A stretch of 64,000 nucleotides of DNA from assembly GCA_910579125.1 (NCBI GenBank), contig CAJTTH010000005.1:1-64000 (forward strand), in the 5' to 3' direction. This DNA comes from an uncultured Oscillospiraceae bacterium (GTDB lineage: Bacteria; Bacillota; Clostridia; Oscillospirales; Ruminococcaceae). The notes beneath the pieces were generated by a model. It worked only from the letters and a program-made list of their open reading frames with translations, ran no database searches and was not told the DNA's origin. Shown one piece after another: positions 43,129-50,959 of this stretch (position 1 is the first letter of the stretch; every line of letters begins with the position of its first letter). The position numbers and the translations under genes are program-made.

Positions 43129-43478
43129 CAGAACCCGCCTCCCGAGAGCGACTCAAAGTTTTCCTCCGCGGAGGTCTCGGCGGCGTTGCCGCACCACTCG
43201 CAGACGGTCTCGTTCTCGCCGTCCCAGCAGGTGGTCTTTCCGCACTCGCTGCACTGGAAAAATCCCTTAGCCGAGCAGTACGGGCAGGACGGATATTCGG
43301 TGGTGACGTACACGTTGCCCGAAATCTCGGTGTCGCCGAATTTCTCGCGCCCCGCCGTGCGCTCGCTCACCTTGAACGCCCATGTAGCGTACCAGTCGCC
43401 GTCCTCGCGCTGCTCGGTGCGTATGCCGAACAGCTCGTGTGCCTGCTTGCATTTCGTCAAAATAACTGCTGCTTTCAT
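43128..43478 (-). CDS. TerY-C-like metal-binding protein
   Basis: The 116-residue protein has a C-terminal double zinc ribbon: SCPYCSAKGFFQCSECGK, then TTCWDG and CEWCG. This is the pattern of the TerY-C domain, which is normally fused to a von Willebrand A domain in tellurite-resistance-type phosphosignalling. Here it stands without the vWA part. It directly precedes the kinase gene with overlapping codons, so the two products probably act together. Confidence 0.72.
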   Translation of the reverse strand: MKAAVILTKCKQAHELFGIRTEQREDGDWYATWAFKVSERTAGREKFGDTEISGNVYVTTEYPSCPYCSAKGFFQCSECGKTTCWDGENETVCEWCGNAAETSAEENFESLSGGGF

Positions 43479-43481
43479 AAT

Positions 43482-43925
43482 TTATCCTCCAAAAAAATCC
43501 ATATCGGTAGGTTCTTCCTCCGAATACGCTTTCCCGTTCCTGACGGAATAGGTTATCTTCACGTCGTAGTCGTCATAGACCGCGCTCCACTCGTAATCTG
43601 CGGGAGCCGTCCGTTCTATCGCTTCGGCAAGCGCCCTTGCCGCGGCTTCTCCGCCGTCGGCATAACGTATCGTCGGCATATCGTTATATTGGTCGACAAT
43701 AAGATGTGCCGTCTCACCGCCCGATTTTTCCGCCTTGACCTCGTAATGATAAAACACCTCGGAGCTGCCGCCGTCATAGGGCGCTCCGAACAGCGCCCAT
43801 ATTTTGCCGAGTATCAGCGCACCCGTTTCGCCGTCCACACACACGTCCTTTTTCTCGTCGAACAGCCGCAGGATATTACCCTCGCCGGAGTTGTGCCTTT
43901 CCTTTGTGAAAATCCATTCAGCCAT
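43482..43925 (-). CDS. Unknown acidic protein in the kinase cluster
   Basis: A 147-residue soluble protein starting MAEWIFTKERHNSGEGN. The ATG at 43925 is chosen because ggaggt lies just before it; the upstream ATG at 43937 would place that site inside the gene. Family not recognised. It starts the tightly packed three-gene unit with the TerY-C protein and kinase. Confidence 0.7.
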   Translation of the reverse strand: MAEWIFTKERHNSGEGNILRLFDEKKDVCVDGETGALILGKIWALFGAPYDGGSSEVFYHYEVKAEKSGGETAHLIVDQYNDMPTIRYADGGEAAARALAEAIERTAPADYEWSAVYDDYDVKITYSVRNGKAYSEEEPTDMDFFGG

Positions 43926-44014
43926 TTTTACCTCCATTGCGTATCAGTGCAGCTTTTTCAAACTATCACTGGCGTTTTGTCAAATAACTGTTTCTTTTAT
44001 ATTTAATCCTTGAT

Positions 44015-44287
44015 TTAGGTTCCTTGATCGTTCGCTTTTGCGCTGCCGTTCATTGCCAGATCCACTATCTCGTCAACGGTAGGTTCGCGGTTTAATCCGG
44101 AAAACTCCGCAATCAACTCGGGATAATATATCAGATCGCTGCCGCCGGGGTGGTTTATGCTTTTCGTGAATTTATTCACCAGATCGCAATGTTCCTGTTC
44201 CGACAGCCGCCGTCCGGTCTTTTTTTCCCGTACAGTCATAATCGATTCAACCAAATCGGCAAGCTCTTCTCTCGACATCTTTTCCAT
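44015..44287 (-). CDS. Small helical protein (90 aa) in the kinase cluster
   Basis: A charged helical protein starting MEKMSREELADLVESIM, with a clear ribosome site (gaggag). It lies 10 bases after the Sel1 gene and about 90 bases before the next cluster gene. Family not recognised. Confidence 0.65.
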   Translation of the reverse strand: MEKMSREELADLVESIMTVREKKTGRRLSEQEHCDLVNKFTKSINHPGGSDLIYYPELIAEFSGLNREPTVDEIVDLAMNGSAKANDQGT

Positions 44288-44297
44288 ATTAAGCTCC

Positions 44298-45611
44298 TCA
44301 TTTCAGCTTTTTCAGTATCTTCTCCGCGTCCTCGTGACCGTTCTGCGCCGCCTTGTCAAACCACTTGCGCGCCTCGGTGTGATCCTTGGGAACATACACT
44401 CCCTTTAAATACATAACGCCGAGATTATACTGCGCGATATTCAGCTCCTGATCGGCGGCGGTCTTGAACCAGCGGAACGCCTCGGCGGGGTCTTTTGGCA
44501 CGCCGTTGCCCGTGTACAGGCACTTTCCGTAGGAGCACTGCGCCCGCGCGTGACCCGCCTCAGCAGCGCGCTTGTAGAACAGCGCCGCGCCCTCCATATC
44601 CTTTTCCGCCATACAGCGCCGCGCGCTCTGATACAGCTCCTCGCCGTCGTCGGGCAGCGGCTTGGGCTTCTCAACGTCGGGGTCGGGGAGCTTCGGCGCT
44701 TCGTTTTCGGGAGCGATAACTACCGCCTCGCCGCCCGCGAGCTGCTTGCGCCATTTCTTGGCGAGCTCGGGATTTTTTTCGGTGTGAACGCCGTTTTCGT
44801 AGCACAGCGCCACCATATTCACGGCCTCCGCGCAGCCCTTTTTCGCTGCGTTGAGGAAGCAGTTGAACGCCTTGTCCTCGTCGACCTCGCAGGAAATTCC
44901 CTCCGCGAAAAAATAGCCGACCATATACTCGGCCTGCGCCACGCCGTTTTCCATTCCGCGCACGAACCATTCCCGCGCCTGATCGAGATTTTGAATGCCG
45001 CCGCGCCCCTCGAGCCGATAGCTGCCCATGTAATATTCAGCCTCGCCGTGATCCTGCAGCGCCGCCGACTCGAACCAGTAAAGCGCCTTTTCATATTCGC
45101 GAATGCGGTCGAAATGCCGCCCGAGCGAATACTGCTCCGCTGCGTCGGTGATATTCTTTTTGCTCTCAGTCTCGCTCGCGGGGAGTACCTCGGACTTCTT
45201 GAACGAGATCTCGCACCCGACTGCGCACCCGACCGCTTCAACCGCCTCGGTGGCGATCCTCCCTTTAATCCCTATCTCGTCGCGCAGGGATTTTATGCAC
45301 CTCGCCGCCGCCGCGCACTTCACCTCGAAAGGCTTCTCGCGCACCGCATAGAGCTTTTGTGCGCAGCCGTCGTACAGCGCGACGTAGCCGAGCCGTCTCG
45401 CGGCGGTCTCCTTGGGGAAACAGTCAGCGATGAGCGCGTCGGTTCGCCGCCTGTCAAGAATGGTCTGCTCGCCGTATTTGTCGGCAATATAACGCAGAAT
45501 GCCTTTAAGATCGCGTATAGCTTCACCCTTTTTATTGTGAACGGTTTTGCAAAAACCGCAGTAGTCCTGTTTGGTTTCGTCAAAGGTCTTTCCGCAGCGC
45601 GCGCACTTCAC
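44298..45611 (-). CDS. Sel1-repeat protein with N-terminal zinc ribbon
   Basis: 437 residues from the GTG at 45611, which has a fair ribosome site (agggaagtg). It begins with a zinc ribbon (CARCGKTFDETKQDYCGFCK), then a helical middle (about 30-160), then Sel1 repeats of about 36 residues (for example AEYYMGSYRLEGRGG, AEYMVGYFFAEG, AQYNLGVMYLKGV). Sel1 arrays are protein-interaction scaffolds. It opens the minus-strand cluster that leads to the kinase and would suit an adaptor role. Confidence 0.85.
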   Translation of the reverse strand: MKCARCGKTFDETKQDYCGFCKTVHNKKGEAIRDLKGILRYIADKYGEQTILDRRRTDALIADCFPKETAARRLGYVALYDGCAQKLYAVREKPFEVKCAAAARCIKSLRDEIGIKGRIATEAVEAVGCAVGCEISFKKSEVLPASETESKKNITDAAEQYSLGRHFDRIREYEKALYWFESAALQDHGEAEYYMGSYRLEGRGGIQNLDQAREWFVRGMENGVAQAEYMVGYFFAEGISCEVDEDKAFNCFLNAAKKGCAEAVNMVALCYENGVHTEKNPELAKKWRKQLAGGEAVVIAPENEAPKLPDPDVEKPKPLPDDGEELYQSARRCMAEKDMEGAALFYKRAAEAGHARAQCSYGKCLYTGNGVPKDPAEAFRWFKTAADQELNIAQYNLGVMYLKGVYVPKDHTEARKWFDKAAQNGHEDAEKILKKLK

Positions 45612-45750
45612 GAATATCACTTCCCTATAAATCACTTCATACCTATACACTATATATTGTACCACAAAATCGGTTTCTTGTCAACGGCTTTATACATATT
45701 TTTAATAGAGCGCAAATACTTACGATTTTCTTACATTTTTGTCACATTGC

Positions 45751-45779
45751 TTGCATTGGCGGGAAAAATGTGCTATAAT
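45751..45779 (+). promoter_or_regulatory. Sigma-A promoter of the VanZ-like operon
   Basis: TTGCAT (45751-45756) and TATAAT (45774-45779), 17-base spacer, 20 bases before the ATG. Confidence 0.75.
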
Positions 45780-45799
45780 TTCGGAAAAGGGGGATGGCT

Positions 45800-46411
45800 A
45801 TGGGAAAATATGCAAATATAATTTACGATTACAATATAGCGCCGGCGGCGTTCTGCGCCGCGATAGTGACGATAGTATATATTCCGGTGCGCGCGGTTTT
45901 GCTGAAGCTCGGCCGAAAGCGCCGCCGTCCGCTCTCCATTGAGCTTGCCCGCGCACTGCTCGCGGGGTATATCGCGGCGTTGGTGAACATTGTCTGGTAT
46001 CCCGTTCCCGAACTTATCCAAATGCTTACGCACGACCCCGAAATGCTCTCTGACGCGTTCAGCGGCGGCTATTACACGCAGAATTCCGAGGTGCTCCGTT
46101 GTCTGTTCGGCTTGGACAGCGGCGGAATATCGGTGCTTCTTCATGACTTTGAAATACGCGCGAATGTCGCGCTGTTCGTGCCGCTCGGCTTTCTTTTGCC
46201 GATTGCGTTCAAGGGGCAGAAATGGTGGCAGACCGACCTCATCTGTCTGGGAACGACCTGTCTTGTAGAGATTGTTCAGCCGCTCTTCGGACGCGCGGGC
46301 GACATTGACGACGTGATAACAAACGCGCTCGGCGGCGTGATAGGCTGCGCTCTGGCAAAGCTCGCGCAGAAAATATTCGGGCAAAAACGGGAGGTATCGT
46401 GTGAAAAATAA
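45800..46411 (+). CDS. VanZ-family membrane protein
   Basis: The 203-residue protein has about four membrane segments and the VanZ features NVALFVPLGFLLP and a later D-I-D-D-V-I-T-N-A-L-G-G. VanZ relatives affect glycopeptide susceptibility in some bacteria, but most are of unknown role. ATG at 45800 lies properly behind aaaggggga; an in-frame ATG at 45794 is the alternative. Two small envelope-protein genes follow with overlaps. Confidence 0.87.
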   Translation: MGKYANIIYDYNIAPAAFCAAIVTIVYIPVRAVLLKLGRKRRRPLSIELARALLAGYIAALVNIVWYPVPELIQMLTHDPEMLSDAFSGGYYTQNSEVLRCLFGLDSGGISVLLHDFEIRANVALFVPLGFLLPIAFKGQKWWQTDLICLGTTCLVEIVQPLFGRAGDIDDVITNALGGVIGCALAKLAQKIFGQKREVSCEK

Positions 46412-46850
46412 GATTAAAAAGCCGCTTATCGTTTTGATGTCATGCTTTGCCGCAATACTTATTGTTACGGCGTTGTTTTTCCTGTACATTTTTGAATCGG
46501 GAAATGGCACGCAGCTTTGTCAGGATATGTGCCAAAACGGCTGGGAGCATTATATAACTTATCCAATGCTGTCGGCGGAGCTTAAGGATATCGTCTCCGA
46601 GGAGGAATTTTCGGACAGTTCTTCCGATGGCAGGTTAAAAATGTACCGTAAATTGGAAAACCTTGTTCTCGACGAACGACCCGCAAACAGTTTCAGCGGC
46701 AGTACACGTTGGTGGAAAACTCCGTGTATGGATATTGTCGAAGCGGACGGTTCAAGATTTTATGTCGAATTCGGAATAGACGTTACTTACGCATTTGGCG
46801 TTATGAGGGTGCATAACTTCGCCTGTTACATTCATGAGGAAAAAACATGA
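46401..46850 (+). CDS. Unknown membrane-anchored protein (149 aa)
   Basis: One N-terminal hydrophobic segment (about 8-32) and a short exterior domain. It overlaps vanZ by 11 bases and the next gene by 4. Family not recognised. Confidence 0.68.
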   Translation: MKNKIKKPLIVLMSCFAAILIVTALFFLYIFESGNGTQLCQDMCQNGWEHYITYPMLSAELKDIVSEEEFSDSSSDGRLKMYRKLENLVLDERPANSFSGSTRWWKTPCMDIVEADGSRFYVEFGIDVTYAFGVMRVHNFACYIHEEKT

Positions 46851-47281
46851 AGAAGATATCTTTGTTGATCGTTTTGGCGGCAGTATTGCTCGTCACGGCA
46901 TTCTGCGTTTCGATTTCCGCCGTGAACGACCTTCACGCGAAAAAGGTCGCAGACGGTCTCGCCGCGCTCCCGCTCCCTGAAAACACCCGTATCGCGGAGC
47001 AAAAGTCAATAGCCGATAAGCTATGGGGCAGCGGTAACGGAATGGACTACTTCGGCGCGCTGCTGCTTGAAAGTGAGCTTTCTCTTGAAGAGCTGCAAGC
47101 GCACTACGCCGACAGCGTTGTGAAAAAGCAGAGCGGACAGCGCATTGAAGTCATCGAACACGGCAATTACGTCTTTAAAACCGAGGTGAGCTCCGACGGT
47201 TACTATATCGTGTATGCGCTCGGCGGCCGCAATTCGCCGCTGATAGAGCTGTACGCCGAGCTTGATCTGCGCGGTCACTGA
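46847..47281 (+). CDS. Unknown membrane-anchored or secreted protein (144 aa)
   Basis: An N-terminal hydrophobic segment (about 4-24) followed by an alpha/beta domain; ATGA overlap with the gene above. The segment could be an anchor or a cleaved signal. Family not recognised. Confidence 0.68.
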   Translation: MKKISLLIVLAAVLLVTAFCVSISAVNDLHAKKVADGLAALPLPENTRIAEQKSIADKLWGSGNGMDYFGALLLESELSLEELQAHYADSVVKKQSGQRIEVIEHGNYVFKTEVSSDGYYIVYALGGRNSPLIELYAELDLRGH

Positions 47282-47288
47282 AATTCTC

Positions 47289-47317
47289 TTGACAAACGGC
47301 TCAATATGTGATATACT
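47289..47317 (+). promoter_or_regulatory. Sigma-A promoter of the attenuator leader
   Basis: TTGACA (47289-47294) and TATACT (47312-47317), 17-base spacer. The transcript would run through a leader peptide and a terminator before reaching the acetyltransferase gene. Confidence 0.85.
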
Positions 47318-47339
47318 GATTTTAACATACGAAAGGCAG

Positions 47340-47466
47340 GTGAATGACATGAAAAAAATTAACAGTCCTATGCGGGAATATTTGTCATTCACATCTGCGG
47401 TTTAATGCGGTCGGTCTTGCAGTGAGATACAAAAATTCGGGCGTTCCCGTAAGGAGCGCCTTTTTT
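47340..47466 (+). promoter_or_regulatory. Attenuator-like leader with mutually exclusive stems
   Basis: Three pairings are visible. A 10-bp stem (47340-47349 with 47383-47392) overlaps the leader-peptide start. The terminator (47440-47447 with 47453-47460, then TTTTTT 47461-47466) stands 10 bases before the next ribosome site. A CGGGAA segment inside the leader peptide (47373-47378) can pair with TTCCCG (47444-47449) in the left terminator arm and so prevent it. Ribosome position on the peptide could decide which forms. Confidence 0.65.
47349..47405 (+). CDS. Leader peptide (18 aa)
   Basis: The peptide MKKINSPMREYLSFTSAV follows a good ribosome site (aaaggcaggtg). It is not rich in one amino acid, so classical amino-acid starvation attenuation is unlikely. 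Stalling by a ribosome-targeting antibiotic, as in erm, cat and vmlR-type leaders, would fit better. It is too short for ordinary gene callers. Confidence 0.6.
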   Translation: MKKINSPMREYLSFTSAV

Positions 47467-47487
47467 GACCGCTTTAAAGGAGAACGT

Positions 47488-47988
47488 ATGCAAGAATTAA
47501 ATGTAATTTGCGTCGGCGCTTCAGAGACGGCGGCGCTTTATATCTGCGAAATATGCGAAATGTGCGCCGAGCCGCTGCATCTCGGGTATATTGAGCGTCG
47601 CAAATTCTACGGCGAAATAGCGGAAATGCTTTCGGCAAACGACCCCGACGAGGAGAATTTTCTTATCCGTCTGGGAGCGGTACCCTGCGCATGGCTTAAG
47701 CTGAACGGCTTGGCGGACGGCACGGAGACCGCGTGGATATCTTTGCTCGCCGTCGCCCCGACGTTTCGGCGGCGCGGCGTTGGACAATTCGCAGTCGGTT
47801 TTGCCGAGAAATTTGCGGCGTCAAAGGGTAAAAAGACCGTCCGCGTACATACGACCGAGGACAATATGCCCGCGCGGAAACTGTACGAAAAGTGCGGCTA
47901 CGCAGTCATCGACGAGTGTCTTTCCGTGTCGGGTGACGGAGCAGAGCGCGTTCGGCTTACGCTTGAAAAAAAGCTTTCCGTGCCGTAA
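47488..47988 (+). CDS. GNAT-family N-acetyltransferase under the attenuator leader
   Basis: The 166-residue protein has motif A in SLLAVAPTFRRRGVGQFAVGFAEKF and motif B near VRVHTTEDNMPARKLYEKCGY. The ATG at 47488 follows aaaggaga and lies beyond the leader terminator; an in-frame start upstream at 47422 would read through that terminator. The substrate is unknown. The leader makes drug acetylation a plausible guess only. Confidence 0.87.
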   Translation: MQELNVICVGASETAALYICEICEMCAEPLHLGYIERRKFYGEIAEMLSANDPDEENFLIRLGAVPCAWLKLNGLADGTETAWISLLAVAPTFRRRGVGQFAVGFAEKFAASKGKKTVRVHTTEDNMPARKLYEKCGYAVIDECLSVSGDGAERVRLTLEKKLSVP

Positions 47989-48016
47989 CGCCGGAAATTT
48001 TTCGAAAAAAATTCGG

Positions 48017-48053
48017 GATACCCCTTGACAAGGGGTATCTTTTCTGCTATAAT
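48017..48053 (+). promoter_or_regulatory. ylxM-ffh promoter with palindromic -35 that doubles as a terminator
   Basis: TTGACA (48025-48030) and TATAAT (48048-48053), 17-base spacer. The -35 is in the centre of a perfect palindrome with 11-base arms (48017-48027, 48029-48039) followed by TTTT, so the same bases can end the transcript from the acetyltransferase. Its core matches the rpmH promoter. Confidence 0.82.
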
Positions 48054-48103
48054 ATTATCTGTTAGTGTAATGTTTATTTGCTTTACACCCGAAAGGGCGC
48101 GTT

Positions 48104-48445
48104 ATGAATATAGATTTTGTGCTATTGCTTGATATTTACGGAGAGCTTCTGTCGAAAGGGCAGCGGGAGGCGCTGGACTTGCGGTACAACTCCGATCTTA
48201 CGTTGTCGGAGATCGCCGTGGAAATGGGCGGCGTTTCGCGGCAGTCGGTGAACGACTTCATCAAAAAGGGCGAAAAACGCTTGTTGGAGTTTGAAAGAGT
48301 TCTCGGGGCGGCGGAGCGGCACAAGTCCGCCGCGGCAAGGCTCGCCGAGACGAGGAGCATCGTTGCCGCGTTGAAAAACGAATACGCCGACGGGCGTTTC
48401 TCGGAGCTTGAAAAGGCTCTGGAAGATATTGAGGATATGGTCTAG
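48104..48445 (+). CDS. ylxM: YlxM/p13-like DNA-binding protein (UPF0122)
   Basis: The 113-residue protein has a sigma-70 region-4-like helix-turn-helix (LTLSEIAVEMGGVSRQSVNDFIKKGE). In Firmicutes it precedes ffh and is thought to assist SRP pathway expression or GTPase activity. The stop is 11 bases before the ffh start. Confidence 0.92.
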   Translation: MNIDFVLLLDIYGELLSKGQREALDLRYNSDLTLSEIAVEMGGVSRQSVNDFIKKGEKRLLEFERVLGAAERHKSAAARLAETRSIVAALKNEYADGRFSELEKALEDIEDMV

Positions 48446-48456
48446 GAGGTGCTGTT

Positions 48457-49818
48457 GTGGCTTTTGAGGGATTGTCAACAAAATTGAACAACGTTTTCGG
48501 CAAGCTGAAGGGTCACGGAAAGCTCACCGAAAAGGACATAAAGGACGCGATGCGCGAGGTTCGCATGGCGCTGCTGGACGCAGACGTAAACTTCAAGGTC
48601 GCGAAAGACTTTGTAAATAAGGTCAGCGAAAAGGCGGTCGGCGCAAGGGTAATGGAAAGCCTTACTCCCGCGCAGCAGGTAATCGACATAGTTCACCAAG
48701 AGCTTATCGAGCTTATGGGCAACACCACCGCAAAGCTGAATTTCCCGAGCAAACCGCCGTGCGTTATTATGATGTGCGGATTGCAGGGCGCGGGTAAGAC
48801 TACGCACTGCGCGAAGCTCGCGAAGTGGCTCGAAACGCAGAACCGTAGACCGCTTCTGGTGGCGTGCGACGTGTACCGTCCCGCTGCGATAGAGCAGCTT
48901 CACATAGTCGGCGAGAAGGTGGGCACTCACGTTTTTGACGAGGGACAGGGTAATCCCGTTGAGATCGCTCAGCACGGCATAAAGTACGCCAAGGATCAGG
49001 GCTTTGACACAGTGCTGCTCGATACGGCGGGTCGTCTGCATATTGACGAAACGCTGATGAAGGAGCTTGAGGACATCAAGGCTACAACGCAGCCGAATGA
49101 GATACTTCTCGTGGTCGACTCCATGACGGGACAGGACGCGGTAAACGTTGCGGAGAGCTTTAACAGCGCTTTGGACATTACGGGCGTGGTTCTGACGAAG
49201 CTCGACGGCGATACGCGCGGCGGCGCGGCGCTTACGGTTCTCGCGATAACGGGCAAGCCCATTAAGTTCGCGGGTATCGGCGAAAAAGCGGAGGATCTTG
49301 AGCCGTTCTATCCCGACAGAATGGCGAGCCGCATTCTCGGAATGGGCGACGTGCTCACGCTTATCGACAAGGCGAAAGCGTCTATCGACGAAAAGGAAGC
49401 CGAAAAGGCGGTCAAAAAATTACAGGAAAACAAGTTTGATCTGAACGATCTGTACGCGCAGTTCGAACAGATAGAGAAAATGGGCAATATACGCTCCATT
49501 CTGAATATGATCCCCGGTGTTGCGGGGAAGATTAAGGACGAGGACATCGACGAAAAGAAAATGCCGCACACCAAGGCGATTATTTCTTCGATGACGAAAA
49601 AGGAGCGTGAAAAGCCCTCCATTATCGACGCGAAACGCAAGCGCAGAATTGCCGCGGGTTCGGGTACATCTGTCGAGGAGGTCAATCAGCTGCTCCGCCA
49701 GTTCGACCAGATGCAGAAGATGATGAAGCAAATGGGCTTCGCGGGCAAGGGCAGGAAAAAGCGTATGCCGAGATTTCCCATGAATATGGGCGGAATGGGC
49801 GGCTTTCCCGGAATGTAA
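48457..49818 (+). CDS. ffh: Signal recognition particle protein Ffh
   Basis: 453 residues in the order N domain, G domain and M domain. GTPase motifs are GLQGAGKTTHCAKLA, DTAGRLHID and TKLDGDTRGG. The C-terminal M domain is Met-rich and ends MNMGGMGGFPGM. It binds signal sequences and 4.5S RNA to target nascent membrane proteins. The start is GTG behind a strong aggaggtg. Confidence 0.97.
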   Translation: MAFEGLSTKLNNVFGKLKGHGKLTEKDIKDAMREVRMALLDADVNFKVAKDFVNKVSEKAVGARVMESLTPAQQVIDIVHQELIELMGNTTAKLNFPSKPPCVIMMCGLQGAGKTTHCAKLAKWLETQNRRPLLVACDVYRPAAIEQLHIVGEKVGTHVFDEGQGNPVEIAQHGIKYAKDQGFDTVLLDTAGRLHIDETLMKELEDIKATTQPNEILLVVDSMTGQDAVNVAESFNSALDITGVVLTKLDGDTRGGAALTVLAITGKPIKFAGIGEKAEDLEPFYPDRMASRILGMGDVLTLIDKAKASIDEKEAEKAVKKLQENKFDLNDLYAQFEQIEKMGNIRSILNMIPGVAGKIKDEDIDEKKMPHTKAIISSMTKKEREKPSIIDAKRKRRIAAGSGTSVEEVNQLLRQFDQMQKMMKQMGFAGKGRKKRMPRFPMNMGGMGGFPGM

Positions 49819-49832
49819 GCGGGAGAAAACGA

Positions 49833-50036
49833 ATGAACGACTTTGATTACGGGAAAAAACCTATCCACCTGCTTGGCACGGTAATTATCCTTGTGGGGAT
49901 AGGATTTATCTTCCATTGGATAAGAAAGGCGCGCTTCTATCCTCCCGAGGAGCACAGCAGCATTTACGGAACGCACTACACTGGCGGTTGGCTGACATTA
50001 GTCCAAGGAATTGTGATACTGTTCACATTAGGTTAA
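49833..50036 (+). CDS. Small membrane protein between ffh and rpsP (67 aa)
   Basis: Two hydrophobic segments (about 12-28 and 52-66) with a basic and Tyr/His-rich loop between. A ribosome site (gcgggag) lies upstream. It splits the usual ffh-rpsP pair. Family not recognised. Confidence 0.65.
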   Translation: MNDFDYGKKPIHLLGTVIILVGIGFIFHWIRKARFYPPEEHSSIYGTHYTGGWLTLVQGIVILFTLG

Positions 50037-50097
50037 ACGATAAAAACAAGCAAACGCTTGATTTTATAAATAACAAATTATCGAAAGGAGATACATT

Positions 50098-50325
50098 ATG
50101 GCAGTTAAAATCAGATTGAGAAGAATGGGCGCTAAAAAGGCTCCGTTCTATCGTGTTGTCGTTGCCGATTCCCGTTTTCCGCGCGACGGACGTTTCATTG
50201 AAGAGATCGGCTACTACGATCCCACTAAAGAGCCCGCCGTTGTCAACATAGACAAGGAAAAGGCGGAAGAGTGGATCAAGAAGGGCGCACAGCCTACCGA
50301 CACGGTTAAAAGACTTTTAAAGTGA
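50098..50325 (+). CDS. rpsP: Ribosomal protein S16
   Basis: The 75-residue protein starts MAVKIRLRRMGAKKAPFYR and continues VVADSRFPRDGRFIEEIGYY, the S16 pattern. The ribosome site is cgaaaggag. khpA follows about 100 bases later. Confidence 0.97.
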   Translation: MAVKIRLRRMGAKKAPFYRVVVADSRFPRDGRFIEEIGYYDPTKEPAVVNIDKEKAEEWIKKGAQPTDTVKRLLK

Positions 50326-50422
50326 TTTTTTGAGCAAAGGTTAATTGGCATAGGTATTTTAGAAATTCATCGCGATCAGGGCATAATTTACCACGGCATT
50401 TAACCCCTATGGAGGGAAAGTT

Positions 50423-50659
50423 ATGATGAAAGAACTGCTTACTACCATTGCTACGGCATTGGTTGAGGACAAGACAGCCGTTGAGGTCAGCGTTGACGAG
50501 CCCAACGACGAGGGTGTTATCGTGTATCATCTGCACGTTGGTCCCGAGGATATGGGCAGAGTAATCGGCAAGCAAGGCAGAATCGCAAAGGCGATCCGTA
50601 TTGTTATGCGTGCGGGAGCTGTCCGTGCTAACGAGAAGATTTCCGTTGAGATCGACTGA
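50423..50659 (+). CDS. khpA: RNA-binding protein KhpA (YlqC)
   Basis: The 78-residue single-KH protein has GRVIGKQGRIAKAIRIVMRA with the GxxG loop. It pairs with KhpB (35.8 kb). Its place after rpsP is standard, but rimM, trmD and rplS do not follow as they usually do; repeat elements begin at once. Confidence 0.95.
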   Translation: MMKELLTTIATALVEDKTAVEVSVDEPNDEGVIVYHLHVGPEDMGRVIGKQGRIAKAIRIVMRAGAVRANEKISVEID

Positions 50660-50664
50660 TTTTA

Positions 50665-50857
50665 AGAACCTGTACCGATAGCCCGAAGTGCACACATTAT
50701 GCTTCGCAAAACGCTGATTGCGAACATAATTTTGTCGCAGAAAGCGGCAGAATTTGCCGCAAAGCACGATGCTTTAAGGTGAATGCCCCCGGCGCATCGC
50801 GGCGTCGCGCATTAAAGACACTAAGACAAGCGTTGAGCGGCTATTGGTACAGGCTCT
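50665..50857. repeat. Inverted-repeat element E2
   Basis: 19-bp arms with two mismatches (50665-50683, 50839-50857) enclose about 155 bases with internal hairpins such as gcggcagaatttgccgc. The outer end AGAGCCTGT is shared with E1 at 34.6 kb. No coding sequence is seen inside. Confidence 0.75.
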
Positions 50858-50864
50858 AAGAGGG

Positions 50865-50903
50865 TGTCCGGAATTTCAACGTGCGCGGGGGAAATTCCGG
50901 ACA
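50865..50903. repeat. Inverted-repeat element E3
   Basis: Perfect 13-bp arms (50865-50877, 50891-50903) with a 13-base loop directly abut E2. The flank after the right arm (aggctttaag) again resembles the E1/E2 ends. There is no T-run. Confidence 0.72.
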
Positions 50904-50959
50904 GGCTTTAAGATAGCGGCGCATATCGGTGCGCCGTTGTTTTTTAAGAGGTGATATGA

